This document shows positions 22,249 to 32,396 of a DNA stretch of 64,000 nt, piece by piece (the stretch's first letter is position 1; the number at the start of each line of letters is the position of its first letter). A program made the position numbers and the translations under genes. The notes under the pieces are model-generated. The model was not told the origin of the DNA. It saw nothing but the letters and a program-made list of their open reading frames with translations, and ran no database searches. Source of the stretch: Furcasterigmium furcatum (taxonomy: Eukaryota > Ascomycota > Sordariomycetes > Glomerellales > Plectosphaerellaceae); contig BCIA01000006.1 of assembly GCA_001599815.1 (NCBI GenBank), positions 4,094,961-4,158,960 of the forward strand. Direction: 5' to 3'.

Positions 22249-23737
22249 TCAATTCTCGCTGACCCTCCTCTTCCGTATGAGGACTTCGTGTTTCGTGACG
22301 AACATGCCCAGCGGCTCGTTCAGCAGGCCGCCCGCGCCGCGATGGATGCGCTCGATCAGGTCTCGCACCTTGCTCGCCTGCCACCTCCCGCATGTGTCTG
22401 TCCAGAACACCCTCTTGATCCCGACGGAGTGCATGTGGGCGACGCACCGGTAGCAGGGGCGGGACTCGGTTGCCGCAACGCATAGATCAATGTCGTCGCT
22501 GGGGTCGCCCGGGGCCCTGGGAACATTTGCCGGGCGCGACTGCTGGAGGGAGAGTTCCTCGTGCAGCGATCCCGTAAGGCATGCGATGAGAGACTCCGGG
22601 GATGGGCTGCGGTCACTGGGCGTGCCGTCGCTGGATGACCCGTCGTCTGCTGCCCGCTTCACTGGGGTTCTACCCCGACGGTTTCCTCTCGCGGGCTTTC
22701 CAGCCAGGCGTGCAACGTAGATGTCGGCGCCAACGAGCTTCGGATGCTTCGTGCGGTCTAAAACGTTGACGGGATGACCGGCGTCCCCTACGAGATGATG
22801 GCTGCTGGACGCGGGCTGAGACGACTCTGCCGAGGCTCTGTTTTGGGGCTGCGACATGTCAATACCTGCACAAAGACGCAAAACGGGGCGAGCACGTACA
22901 CTTCTCGACGAGGTCTTCGCCGACGAGCGATTGCCCCCGCTCCGGGATCTCCCCTGGCGAGTCCCTGCGGCGGGCTGACTTTCTGCAAACCCCTGTGGTT
23001 TGGGGTCCGACTCGGACTCTTCGCAAGACGCATGGCGGCCTGCTTTACGATGCGATGTGGCACACTTCTTGTGCTCCTTCTTCTTGCAGTCCTTGAGGCA
23101 GGGTTGCTGCTGCTGCTGTTGATGATGATGATCCTGTTGTTGCTCTTGTTGATGGTGGTGTTGCCCCTTTCCAAGGGGATGCTGCACCTTTGGGGACCCT
23201 GCATTTGGGAGGTTGAACACGCCACTCGCTTCCCGAGACGACGCTGGTACCGTGCTGGTGCGTGTCGTTTTCGGTCCTGAGATAGGAGAAATCGACGAAT
23301 GAATTGATCGCCTGGCTCCTCAACTTCCGCTTCCGCTTCGTGTCACCGGCAACGTGGAAGCGGGCCTTGGCGGACTTGATAGGGGCGGGGCTGCAGGAGG
23401 CCAGGGCGGCGTTGATGGCCATCATCTCGGAGTGCATGGAGAGCGACTGGTGGACGAAGTGGCTGCCGCCGAGGGACTTGGCGATGACCTCGAACTCGGA
23501 GATGCCAGTGCCAGCCATCTCGGCCTCGTCGTCGGACAGGCTGGTGGGGTTGGCCGCCGCCGAGCGGCGCTTGATGCGGCCGGTCTTGAGGGCGCCGCCG
23601 TCGTAGCCGGAGCGGTAGTCATTGAAGCCCTGGCCGATGATCTTTCCTCCCTTGACGACGATGCAGCCGTGGCGGTAACGAAGGGGCGAGAGGGCCGCCT
23701 GCTCCAGGCAGATATTCAAGTACTTGTCGGTCTTCAT
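22249..23737 (-). CDS. Cytidine/deoxycytidylate deaminase-like protein with large low-complexity insertion
   Basis: The best model joins 23737-23251 and 23198-22249 (52-nt intron, GTACCA..TGCAG, phase 1), giving 478 residues. The zinc motifs are SMHSEMMA (His102, Glu104) and RPCYRCVAHMH (Cys411, Cys414), the HxE and PCxxC pair of the deaminase superfamily. GCIVVKGGKIIGQGFNDYRSG is the first strand pair. Between the motifs, where most members have about 30 residues, lie roughly 300 residues, including a His/Gln-rich run near 170-190 and Ser/Arg-rich stretches; the core strand GADIYVARL resumes near 320. The intron has a weak donor; it was chosen because it is the only normal-length option found that fits both frames. 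The nucleobase substrate is unknown; tRNA, pyrimidine or riboflavin-type deamination are all possible. Confidence 0.7.
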
Positions 23738-25013
23738 TGCGACTTGGAGGGAAAGCTGGTGAGTGTTTGATTTGACGCTGGAGAGCTGGCTCTTGCTGTG
23801 GTCTGAGAGCACGGGGGTACGGTTTCTGGCATCAATTGTCAGAGATGATGAGTTTCTTTGACAATGGATGAGATACAACTTCACTTCATTGTTCCAAGGA
23901 AGGAGCAGAGGGCGGGGTGACTCCCGTCACGTGGAGTGCTGGTCCGGCTGACTCATCGGCGACTGTCATTCTTCATAACTAGCCCCTTTCTGATCACAGA
24001 CGTTCAACTCGTCTTCCATTCTTCTCCTTTGCAACTCAGAGCGACAATCCAACGATGGTCTTAATTACTTATGTCTTTATTCCGGGGTTGACCCACGACA
24101 TGATTCGAGCGCATATTGCAAGGATGCACGCAGCGTAACCCATCAGTCATCAATCTCCTACAAGGCTACACCCGAGCGGAGGATCCCCGTCCACCGCATG
24201 AAGAGGCGAAGATCACCCAGCACATCAGGCGATCCCATCGTCCAATGTGTCCCTGAATGGAGCGGACTCCAGTGCGGACTGGGGCCCAGAACAAGAACAG
24301 AACACAACCCCAGGCGCGGCTATTCCGCCAAGCCTCCTGTGATCTTAATCAGCATGTGTCACCCTGGGTCGTTTCACACAAAGTGGTGGATCATCCGAAG
24401 CCCCTGAGTTTGCCGCTGTCAATATCGGGGAGTTTCTCGACATTTCCGTGATGCATGCAATCGCTTGCGCTCGTCCCAGCAAGTGCCGGCTGCGGTACGG
24501 TAAACAGACTGGAGCCACCTGACCTTGGACTTGGGTCTCTTCTGACACGAAGTTGATTCCAAAGGGCAGACTTGAGACTGGACATTCGATCTTCAGCCTC
24601 AACACCAGCACGTTGCCGAAATCAGTGGTCGTTGGGACTAGCCTATCCAATTGTGGCTCAATCTGACGCAGTCTAGAAGTCCAACGCGCTCTCTTCTCAG
24701 ACGGCCATGTTGCCATTTTGGGTCGGGTCGGCGCATTGTGGTCGGGATTACGAGTCGATAATCCCCCGTGTCCAGGGTTGACCCCGGACCAAGACTCCAT
24801 CTTCAGGCTCTCAAAACGAACATACTCCGTGGTTCGGCAAACACCCCGGTCCCCGACCCAACTGACCCGAACTAATTAGTTCGAGATGCATGGCGAATAT
24901 ATATAAGTCTGCAAGCATGTAATCCTCCATGAGTCTGCCAGGCTCTCCAGTTTACATTCATTCAACTCCCTTTTTCCCACCTTCCTCCCTGTCATTCTTT
25001 TCACTTCGCTACC
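23738..25013. promoter_or_regulatory. Divergent promoter region, deaminase and metzincin genes
   Basis: About 1.28 kb between two divergent starts. Short ORFs here lack support. Apart from the TATA-like site described separately, I see no defined element. Confidence 0.4.
24898..24907 (+). promoter_or_regulatory. Probable TATA box of the CBM1-metzincin gene
   Basis: TATATATAAG lies about 110 bp upstream of the start codon of the secreted protease-like gene, with a pyrimidine-rich leader between the two. Confidence 0.5.
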
Positions 25014-26275
25014 ATGCGTCCCTTCGCTTCTTCCGCCGCGCTGCTGGCCTTCGCGGTTTCTGTCTCTGCCCATGACATTTCCACCCCTTCTGACCAGGAC
25101 GGCTCCGTGTGGGCGGCCCTGACCGGCACCCAAGGCGTCAGCGTGGCCAGGCGTGTGTCGAACCGCCCCTTCAAGCGCCAGACTGGCTGGACCCCTCCCT
25201 CTGAGCTCACTACGCCCCTGAAGGAGGTCTGGGACCACCAAGTTGAGACCTACTCTCAGGGCCTCTTCGGATTCAAGAACTATGGCTGGGACCAGCTCGT
25301 GGCTGCTGACGGGTGAGTGTCTCAATATGCCCACATAAATTGCTTGAAACAGGTACTGACCGCGTCCATAGCACCGTGAACCTCTGCGTTCGCTGGGAGT
25401 CTTCCGCCTCCGTCACCGAGGCCCAGCGTGCCCAGATCGCCGAGGCCGCCTCGCGCTCCTACGCCAAGTGGTTCGAGTGGCTCTACGGCTTCGACGGCTT
25501 CCCCTACACCGACATCCCCGTCAAGATCACGGGCTGGGCCGTCCGCGACACCTCCCTGCTCCAGGGCTCCACCGACGGCATCGACGTCTACACCGATACC
25601 GACGCCGGTGGCATCCCCGAGTGCGCCACGGCCTGCGGCCGCTTCTTCAACCAGAACGGCGACTTCAGCCGCTGCCCCGGCGGCGCCGAGCGCCGTTACG
25701 ACCAGACCCTCTGGCTGACCGATGGCTTCGGCGGCGGTGCCGGCGGCGACTGGGGCTCCCGCGTGGGCAGGGAGTACTTCATGAACTCCATCGCCCAGGA
25801 GAACATCCACATCTACCTCCACGAGATCGGCCACACCTTCGGCCTCGACGACTTCTACGACTGGACCCCCTCCGGCGTCAACAGCTTCATCATGCTTGCC
25901 GGCTCCGCGTCCTCCATCACCGACTTTGACGGATGGATGTTCCGCAACTGGTGGTACGAGCTCTCCCGCGACCGCAACTGGCAGTCCGGCGCTGCCGCCC
26001 CGGCTCCCGCGCCCACCGCCGCCCCTGCGCCGGCCGCTCCCACCACGACCCGCGCTCCCGCTGCTCCCACCAGGACCCCCGAGGTCGTCCCTGCCCCAGC
26101 CCCTGCCCCCACGCAGCCTGTCGCGGAGGAGGAGGAAGAGGCTCCCGGCCCCGTCACCGGCGCCGAGGTCGGGCAATGGGGCCAGTGCGGCGGCCTTGTC
26201 TGGACCGGCGCCACTGCCTGCTCCTCCGGCCTGACCTGCAAGGTGCTCAACCCCTATTACTCCCAGTGCCTGTAA
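25014..26275 (+). CDS. Secreted metzincin-like zinc metalloprotease with C-terminal CBM1
   Basis: Exons 25014-25312 and 25372-26275 (59-nt intron, phase 2) give 400 residues. Residues 1-19 are a signal peptide. A dibasic FKRQ site near 53-56 suggests Kex2 removal of a short propeptide. The catalytic-type motif HEIGHTFGLDD (250-260) is HExxHxxGxxD, a metzincin zinc site with Asp as third ligand as in snapalysin, and a Met-turn-like SFIMLAGSA follows. A Pro/Ala/Thr linker (about 307-365) leads to a fungal cellulose-binding module (366-400, four Cys, WGQCGG..YYSQCL). Secretion and cellulose or cell-wall targeting are strongly implied; proteolysis itself is inferred from the motif. It could act on cell-wall glycoproteins of a plant or fungus. 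Confidence 0.87.
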
Positions 26276-26861
26276 GAGGTGTGAGGAGTCTGGGTAGACT
26301 ACCGACAACGGGGAGCAACCAGGCTTCGCCCGGCCTGGCTTCCCTGCTTCTGGCGTACATATTTTTCAGAGAGTAAATAAAACTGAACCAACGGGCTTGA
26401 CCGTGAGGCAAACGTCCGTCTATTCGTGGCTACTGCTCATCCTTTTCAACGTGACCTCAAGGAGTCGATAGTCCTATAAAGCCGGGGTGTCGCCTTTGCC
26501 GTATGATTAGAAACGATTGATATCTAAGCGATATTCTAGATGCGGCTCCCTGACCACTGTTGCTACCCAAAATCCAAAAGGAGCCTGAAGCATGAGCCAA
26601 GATTGCATTTCGACCGTATCCCTCGGTCACGGCTGAGAGTCTTCCAATCATCTTGCCAAGCATGGCTATGCGTTTCATGCAACCACTGCATATCAGCCTC
26701 ATTGCCCAAATTCCAATTCCAATTATTGTTCGAATATTTACTTGCCTCGATAAAGCTCGAGACCACCGCGGACATGGTCCGGTCTAGTCTCCCACTGCGT
26801 TGCGCCCTCCTGATTATTCGACAGGTGAGACTATTCCTCCGAAAACTGCTGATGTCCGCCG
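26276..26861. other. 3' flank of the metzincin gene and left flank of the transposon
   Basis: About 0.59 kb. It holds the 3' UTR and a probable poly(A) signal, then sequence without a supported gene up to the TA target site. Confidence 0.4.
26376..26381 (+). terminator. Probable polyadenylation signal
   Basis: AATAAA about 100 bp downstream of the metzincin-CBM1 stop codon, a normal distance for a fungal 3' end. Confidence 0.4.
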
Positions 26862-26863
26862 TA

Positions 26864-26913
26864 ACGTCCCACACCCATTACCTGGCCACCCCCCTCACCT
26901 GGCCACCCCAAAA
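26864..26913 (+). repeat. Left terminal inverted repeat of the pogo/Fot1 element
   Basis: Begins ACGTCCCACACCC directly after a TA dinucleotide. It matches the right terminus over 50 bp with one difference (position 33, C here, T in the other). Confidence 0.92.
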
Positions 26914-26961
26914 AAACGTCACCAGAATCGCGACACCAACTTCAAGATCAATTAAAACTGG

Positions 26962-28569
26962 CTACGCTGCAACTGTGATACAGTCCTCTGGGCCACTGGG
27001 TATTTCATCGTCGCTGGATCCATCTATCTGATCTATTTTATCGCCAGCCTCAATCTGGGCCCTATGGATAGCGTTGATGTCGGCGAACTTCGAATTGGGG
27101 CTGATCTGGACCTTCTTCTTTTTCCTAGGCCTGGCTGCTTCCAACTGGGCCTCTAGGATCTGGATCTTCTGTTGCGAGGTTGCAAGGGCGTAGTCCTTCT
27201 CGTTGAATCCCTTTTGGACCTTTCTGAATAGTAGGCGTTGCGTACTGGTAGGTTGATCCAGCTGGCTATATAGGCGTAGCTGGCCCTGGAGATCAGCTGC
27301 CTTCCTGGGCGTCGACCAAGCTACTGCAGACCCAGCTATATCCCAGTTTTCGATAGCTCTGGATCCAACAGCTCTATCCAGGATACTGTTGACTGTGCTG
27401 CTAGCCCCGTTGCTGTTATCTAGGAGTAGAGGGCTTAGGAGGGGCTTGGCCAGGGATACTGGCCATAGACCTGTCGATTTCCATCCACTCCTGATGTTCT
27501 GGTCTGAACAGGCAGTCTCGCGAGCCTTCTGATAACAGGATAGAAAGTTCCGTTTGCCCACAACTGTTGAATCGTTCCAGGTCTCCAGGGATCCCAGCTC
27601 CTTCTTATAGGCTGCCTTCAAGGGTCCAAAGACAGACTGATCAAGAGGTTGAAGGACGTGGGACGTATGGGGAGGCAGGAAAACCAGTTGGATATTGTTG
27701 CTGTAGCAGAGATACATAAATTCTGTTGTCTCGTGACTGCCATGCCCATCTAGGATCAACAGCCTGGGCTGGGATGGATCTGTTGGTTGGGTAGCTGGGA
27801 TGAAGACCTCTTGCAACCAATAGATAGCTGTTGAATCGCTGGTCCAGCCGTTATCTGTTGCCGTGAACTTCCATTNGGTATAGNGANCCAGATCCAGAGG
27901 GAACCACTGCTGTTGNACTGTCTTGCCCTTNAAGATAACNAAGGGTGGGAGCAGGGATCCNTNTGCACTGATACACTCGAGGATAGACGTCCAGGCTCTG
28001 GATCCTGGCTGCTTTTTCCGGAGAGCCTGGCTCCCAGAGGATCCCAGGACCAGACCGTTGGCCCCTCGACCCTCTAGGATACCCGTCTCATCCATATTGT
28101 ATCTGTTGGCTGGCTGGATAGCCTGGATCTCTGGGACGGCTAGACGTCGGAACCAAGTCCTGATAACGTCAGCTGAGGCTCCGTTGATACGCTGGGAATC
28201 GATAGGCCTGGCTCTATGGACCTTGATAGATGGGTTCCTCTTGAGGAAGGCTTGGAACCAGTTCTTCCCGATGCCCTGGGGGTCTCCTCGGAGGCGTAGT
28301 ATCCGGTCTGCGAAATCCCTGACTTGTTGATGGGTTGGGGGGAGCCCTAGGGCAGCCTGGATCCGGATCCATTCTGATAGCTGTTTTTCCTGGGTCGGGG
28401 ATAGCTTCTGCCGTTGGGTATGGGCAGTTTCCTTGGGTTGGACCCCATAGGCACGCGTTGAAAGGGTTGACCTAGGAATGCCCCACTCCAGGGAAGCCTT
28501 GCGGATAGATTGCCCATTTGCGATAGCTTCAAGAGCCTGGTCGACGTCATCTTCTGTATAGGTCTTCAT
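26962..28569 (-). CDS. Pogo/Fot1-type transposase (HTH, CENP-B-like, DDE superfamily)
   Basis: One 535-residue frame with no stop. An N-terminal psq-type HTH (DVDQALEAIANGQSIRKAS) is followed by a CENP-B/Tc5-like HTH (LSEWIRIQAALGLPPTHQQ to GKNWFQAFLKRNP). The catalytic core shows the first Asp in RYNMDETGI, the second in LLILDGHGSH and the third in HVLQPLDQSVFGPLK. This is the DDE arrangement of fungal pogo/Fot1 elements, which cut and paste DNA into TA sites. The C-terminus has a coiled segment and a KKKKVQ nuclear-localisation-like run. Ambiguous bases affect seven codons between the first and second Asp, so activity cannot be judged there, but the frame is otherwise intact. Confidence 0.92.
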   Translation of the reverse strand: MKTYTEDDVDQALEAIANGQSIRKASLEWGIPRSTLSTRAYGVQPKETAHTQRQKLSPTQEKQLSEWIRIQAALGLPPTHQQVRDFADRILRLRGDPQGIGKNWFQAFLKRNPSIKVHRARPIDSQRINGASADVIRTWFRRLAVPEIQAIQPANRYNMDETGILEGRGANGLVLGSSGSQALRKKQPGSRAWTSILECISAXGSLLPPXVIXKGKTXQQQWFPLDLXXYTXWKFTATDNGWTSDSTAIYWLQEVFIPATQPTDPSQPRLLILDGHGSHETTEFMYLCYSNNIQLVFLPPHTSHVLQPLDQSVFGPLKAAYKKELGSLETWNDSTVVGKRNFLSCYQKARETACSDQNIRSGWKSTGLWPVSLAKPLLSPLLLDNSNGASSTVNSILDRAVGSRAIENWDIAGSAVAWSTPRKAADLQGQLRLYSQLDQPTSTQRLLFRKVQKGFNEKDYALATSQQKIQILEAQLEAARPRKKKKVQISPNSKFADINAIHRAQIEAGDKIDQIDGSSDDEIPSGPEDCITVAA

Positions 28570-28670
28570 AATTGATAGATCTAAAGCTGTAGAAAGTCTG
28601 GAAGAAATCTATCTAGGTTTCGTAAAGATATGAGCGATTTAGTTGGGGTGGTCAAAGAAGCGGTGTGGAG

Positions 28671-28720
28671 TTTTGGGGTGGCCAGGTAAGGGGGGTGGCC
28701 AGGTAATGGGTGTGGGACGT
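28671..28720 (-). repeat. Right terminal inverted repeat of the pogo/Fot1 element
   Basis: Reverse complement of the left terminus over 50 bp with one mismatch, followed directly by TA. Confidence 0.92.
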
Positions 28721-28789
28721 TACTAAATCTTTAGCCTCGTCTCCGAGCCTTCACCTCCAAACATCTCCCGTTTCCCGAATACTGAATCA

Positions 28790-29038
28790 ATGGAACTCTC
28801 ATTCCGACTTGAGATTGCGGGGGTTATAATCGCGTCCGTAGGGGTAGTTATTGACGATGGGAATGTGGCTCCCGAAATTTTCAACAAGAAAAGAGACGGG
28901 GAGGAGGTCCAAAGGTTCGAGGCGGCCCTGAGGGACTACTGCAGGAGAACGAGTGGGAACGGTGGGACATTGAGCAAGGAGAGCGCAATGCAACAGATTA
29001 GGGAGATTGCCAATCAGGCGGGCATTGATATACTTTGA
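28790..29038 (+). CDS. Possible small hypothetical protein (82 residues)
   Basis: An ATG-to-stop frame starting 70 bp past the transposon. The C-terminal half (QRFEAALRDYCRRTSGNGG to IREIANQAGIDIL) looks like amphipathic helices with natural composition. The N-terminal half is hydrophobic. I do not recognise the family. It could be a real small gene, the 3' part of a gene disrupted near the insertion, or chance. Confidence 0.25.
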   Translation: MELSFRLEIAGVIIASVGVVIDDGNVAPEIFNKKRDGEEVQRFEAALRDYCRRTSGNGGTLSKESAMQQIREIANQAGIDIL

Positions 29039-32000
29039 GTGCGAGACGGGAGTGTCTGAATACCGGGTTGTTGTCGATGTGTGCTGGGTATCTTCCATGC
29101 CGGGTATTACCTCGTCATCAATGCTTGTGTCTAGGCCAACGGCTAATGTATGGACGCCAGCATCTTGAAGTACATGAAATGCTCGAGTCCATATAAAACC
29201 CGACCCTTTCCGGGCCCTGGGCCTTTTTTGTTGCGACATGGACTGTGTATCAGAGTGTAGCTGGCCTCAATCTTCAGTTGTTAGTCATTGCATCTCCTCT
29301 GCCTGAACCCTTGCAACAAGGACGTTGATTGTCTTATCTCATAGACAAATTTCTTGCCAAAACTTCTTGCCACAACGGCTCTTTCTACTCGGAATTCAAC
29401 CAAGGGATTCTAATACTCGTTTTAGAAGCACCAATTCGGCTTGGAAAAATCCAAAAAAACATGCAATTGAAGTCGGCCACAGCATGGGATGGCCGTTATA
29501 GTACATGACCTTCCAACTCCCCTCCCCGACTACGACACGGTGAAAATTAGGAGCCACCATCTTCCAAAGCAATCAGGTTATCAAACGAAGCCTTGATTCA
29601 AGTTCAGCCCTTGCCAGTCCTGCACACGGCCTCTCTTATCGAAACATGGTCCACATAGGGCGCCTCCCGAGGCCGTAGATATCCATCAAATGACCAAAGC
29701 CAAGGGAAGTGGCAAAAACACAGGAAGGGAAGGCTGCCGGTTGCCGCCTGACGGCTGATACGACTATCTTCCAATAGAGCTGAATGCCACAGACCTGTGG
29801 TTCATGCGCCTACCTGGAACCAGCTCCGGGTACCACGAGCATCGAGCCGCAACATCACGCGCCCTCTTTCTACTACTAGTCTCGGTGATCGAGGTGCGAT
29901 TCAGTTCCAGACCACGTCCCCGGCTCCGGATACGAGTGGAGAGCGCGTGCGAGCCATGTCCCAGCTGGGATGTTCGACCGCTTATCTTTCATTGCTAGTC
30001 TCGTCCAGACCCAGCTCGGCTCCCACCAGCCCGGGTCCTCCCATCCGCTGCTCTCCACCCGCGGGACATCCAGATGGCCGGTACTGTGTCTCGCGAGGAA
30101 TCCGGATGGGATGCCGCTGTCTGCGCGCGCACTTGCTGGGGGATCCCGATAGCAATCAGCCGCATCAAGCTGCATGTGAGATGCCCGTTGGCGGTGGATG
30201 CCGTGCCTGTTGCAACCATGCTCGACGTGCAGGCCTGGGGGACGTGGTCGATTGGCATCGGAGCCGACCGATGGAGACCTCCACGAGAGATGAGCCTTGG
30301 ATGGTTTGGGAAGCTGGGAGCGCGGACGCAGACAAGCTCGGTCGCGCTTCGCGGGGTTGTGCGTGGTCAGTGCGGAATAGCGTCTGGGAAGATGGGACGG
30401 GGTGGTTGCTTGGGACGCGGCGGAGGACCAGATTGGGTGAGGATACGGGGGACGGCTCCAGGGGATCGTCCAATGTCTGGCCAACGATGTGTCGGGAAAC
30501 CCTCAGCTTGTCATCTTGAACCCCCGTCTCCGTCTGTCAGGGCCCTGCCATGTTGCCGTTGGACGGAGATGAGCACAGGGTTATCAGCTTCCTGCATGGA
30601 CATGGATCCTTTTTCCGTGGAGGAGAGCGAGCGAGACCCTTCTCGATCGGATGCTGGGGGTGAGATATGTGTCTCGAGCAATCGGCGGTGCCGTCTCGTT
30701 ATCTCGTGGTTGTGAGACGACCGGCTGCACGCGCCGCAGTGCTTGCTTACTTGGACGAGGACGGTGGCGTGCAAAAGTTGCCGGTACTAGAGGTAAGCAA
30801 CGGGAAAAGAGAAGGCCGCCCAGCAGCATTGTGCTTGGTGCGTCGTATGCCCAGCCGCTGTTCCCTCTTGGCGGGCTTCTGTATGTAAGTCAGTATACTG
30901 GAAGTACGTATTCGTCCAGTGTATGCCGGCAAATCCCTTTGGGTTGGGCGCTTTGATACCCGTCGCATTGCCGTCGCCGTTACGTACTTATCGCCCTGGG
31001 GAATTATCTCGACAAGTCCCCGGCAAATGCGGCTTTCTGTCTCTTGTCGTCGGGCGACTCCGACAGACTTGCATGCAGGCAACCCTGAGCATGTCTCCTC
31101 AACCCCTGAAACTGGGAGACAACCGCAGCATGTGCTCGCGTGCCACACGTGTTCACCAGCGCAGTTGAGCCAACGGACAGGGAACTGAAGAGATGCCGGG
31201 GGGTGGGAGGGGTGAGCCTGCGAGGCGACCGGGGGGCGCCAACGCCGTCGATCCTGGCGTCCAAGACAAACCCCCTTCCGCTGGGCTCGACCAACTAGAC
31301 AGCAGAATGCGGATACAAGCTCCACAGGGACGGCGCCACAGAAGCTCATCTCTTCCATCAACCTTCCATATGCGGAAGCGCGCCGTTAGCTTGCCACTTG
31401 GCCGCCCGTCGAGCTGGTGGGATTCTGGGGACGCCGATGGGAACTTCAGAAGGGCGACAACGGTCATTGGCGCAAGCCTCGGGGCGGGAGGGGCGACTCT
31501 TATCTGCTCGCGGCACACGGACGCCGCGTTGGTGCCAGTTGCTGGTACTTTGTCAGGACTTTGTCCTGCGCCGAGGAGTTGCTGAGATTGGCTGTCATCC
31601 GCGAGTCGCCCCGGACTGTCAGCCAGATGCGGGAGACACAGGGGGTTAATCTTTTTACCCTCTTTTTTTTCCTCTCTGGCTTCTGATCCGTCGCTAGTCG
31701 CGAGTTTCGAGAGCTGGCCGCCGGCGGGTGCCGCTGTTCCTTTTCCTGGGCCGGATACTGCAGTTAGTTGCAAAGGCCTAGGGACTCTGGACGGAGCGAT
31801 GATAGCCGTCAGAGCCGGAGCCGTTGAGGAACTACCAGAGACGGCTTGGGGGCCCTCGCGATGGCCTCGGACCAGCAACCACGCCAGAGTGGCCTGGCTA
31901 CTCGTAAGAGAGGGCCACGATCCATCCATGCCCCGGGGGTCCTCGGCCGTCCCTCTCCACATGGTGAGAGTAGAAGGGGGTTCCGCATCCCCAAGGCCTT

Positions 32001-32396
32001 GGCATGCTGATAAGCTCGTGCAGACTGGATGGTTGCAGCTTCTGGGCTGCCGGCCCCCCTGGCACAGGCTGGGCTCGGCTCGATTGTCGGTGCTTCCCTG
32101 CTCGATCGACAGTCGCACACCTGGGGAAGAGGCGAAAAGGAATTTTCCTTACAAAAGGCTTCCCTTCCCCGTCCCTCGTGAGCCTTGCTGTCGTGACCCT
32201 TTGTCCCGTGTGAGAGTGTCGAGGCCTGTGTCCCCCCTTGCTCCCCCTCCTCCCACCTGTCGTCCATCGTGATACCGAGTCGTGGTGTTGTCGATCTTCG
32301 TTGTCCTGCAAGACAGTCAGCGAAAGCACTCCTCCAGCCAGCCCACACACAACCAGACTCAGCTCGACTTGACTGCCGACTGACCAGCACGCAACA
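29039..32396. other. Gene-poor region upstream of the nucleoside transporter gene
   Basis: About 3.4 kb without a supported gene. Overlapping ORFs of 200-320 residues occur on both strands (for example around 29797-30519 and 31153-32118), but their composition is unlike real proteins and none matches a family I know. The last 120 bp, CA-rich and ending GCACGCAACA before ATG, look like the transporter's 5' leader. A run of T and pyrimidine sits near 31647-31675. Confidence 0.45.

Larger units (their letters stand above)
26864..28720 (-). mobile_element. Complete pogo/Fot1-type DNA transposon (Tc1/mariner superfamily)
   Basis: A 1,857-bp element bounded by 50-bp terminal inverted repeats that differ at one position, flanked on both sides by TA (26862-26863 and 28721-28722), the usual target duplication of this superfamily. 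It contains one uninterrupted transposase frame. Each terminus carries the 13-mer ACCTGGCCACCCC twice, 18-20 bp apart, giving four candidate transposase-binding sites. Eight ambiguous bases cluster at 27876-27963, suggesting that several similar copies were collapsed in the assembly. It lies between the metzincin-CBM1 gene and a gene-poor stretch and does not clearly interrupt a gene. Confidence 0.92.

Noticed and set aside
25322..26308. 328-residue minus-strand frame opposite the metzincin gene
   Set aside because: Gly/Ala/Val-rich antisense shadow of a GC-rich coding exon; the plus strand has a signal peptide, zinc motif and CBM1.
29797..30519. 240-residue plus-strand frame overlapping a 202-residue minus-strand frame
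   Set aside because: Both strands open over the same DNA, composition is Arg/Ser/Pro/Trp-rich, and neither resembles a known family.
31153..32118. 321-residue minus-strand frame upstream of the transporter
   Set aside because: Low-complexity Ser/Pro/Gly composition, no motif, and it covers the probable transporter promoter.
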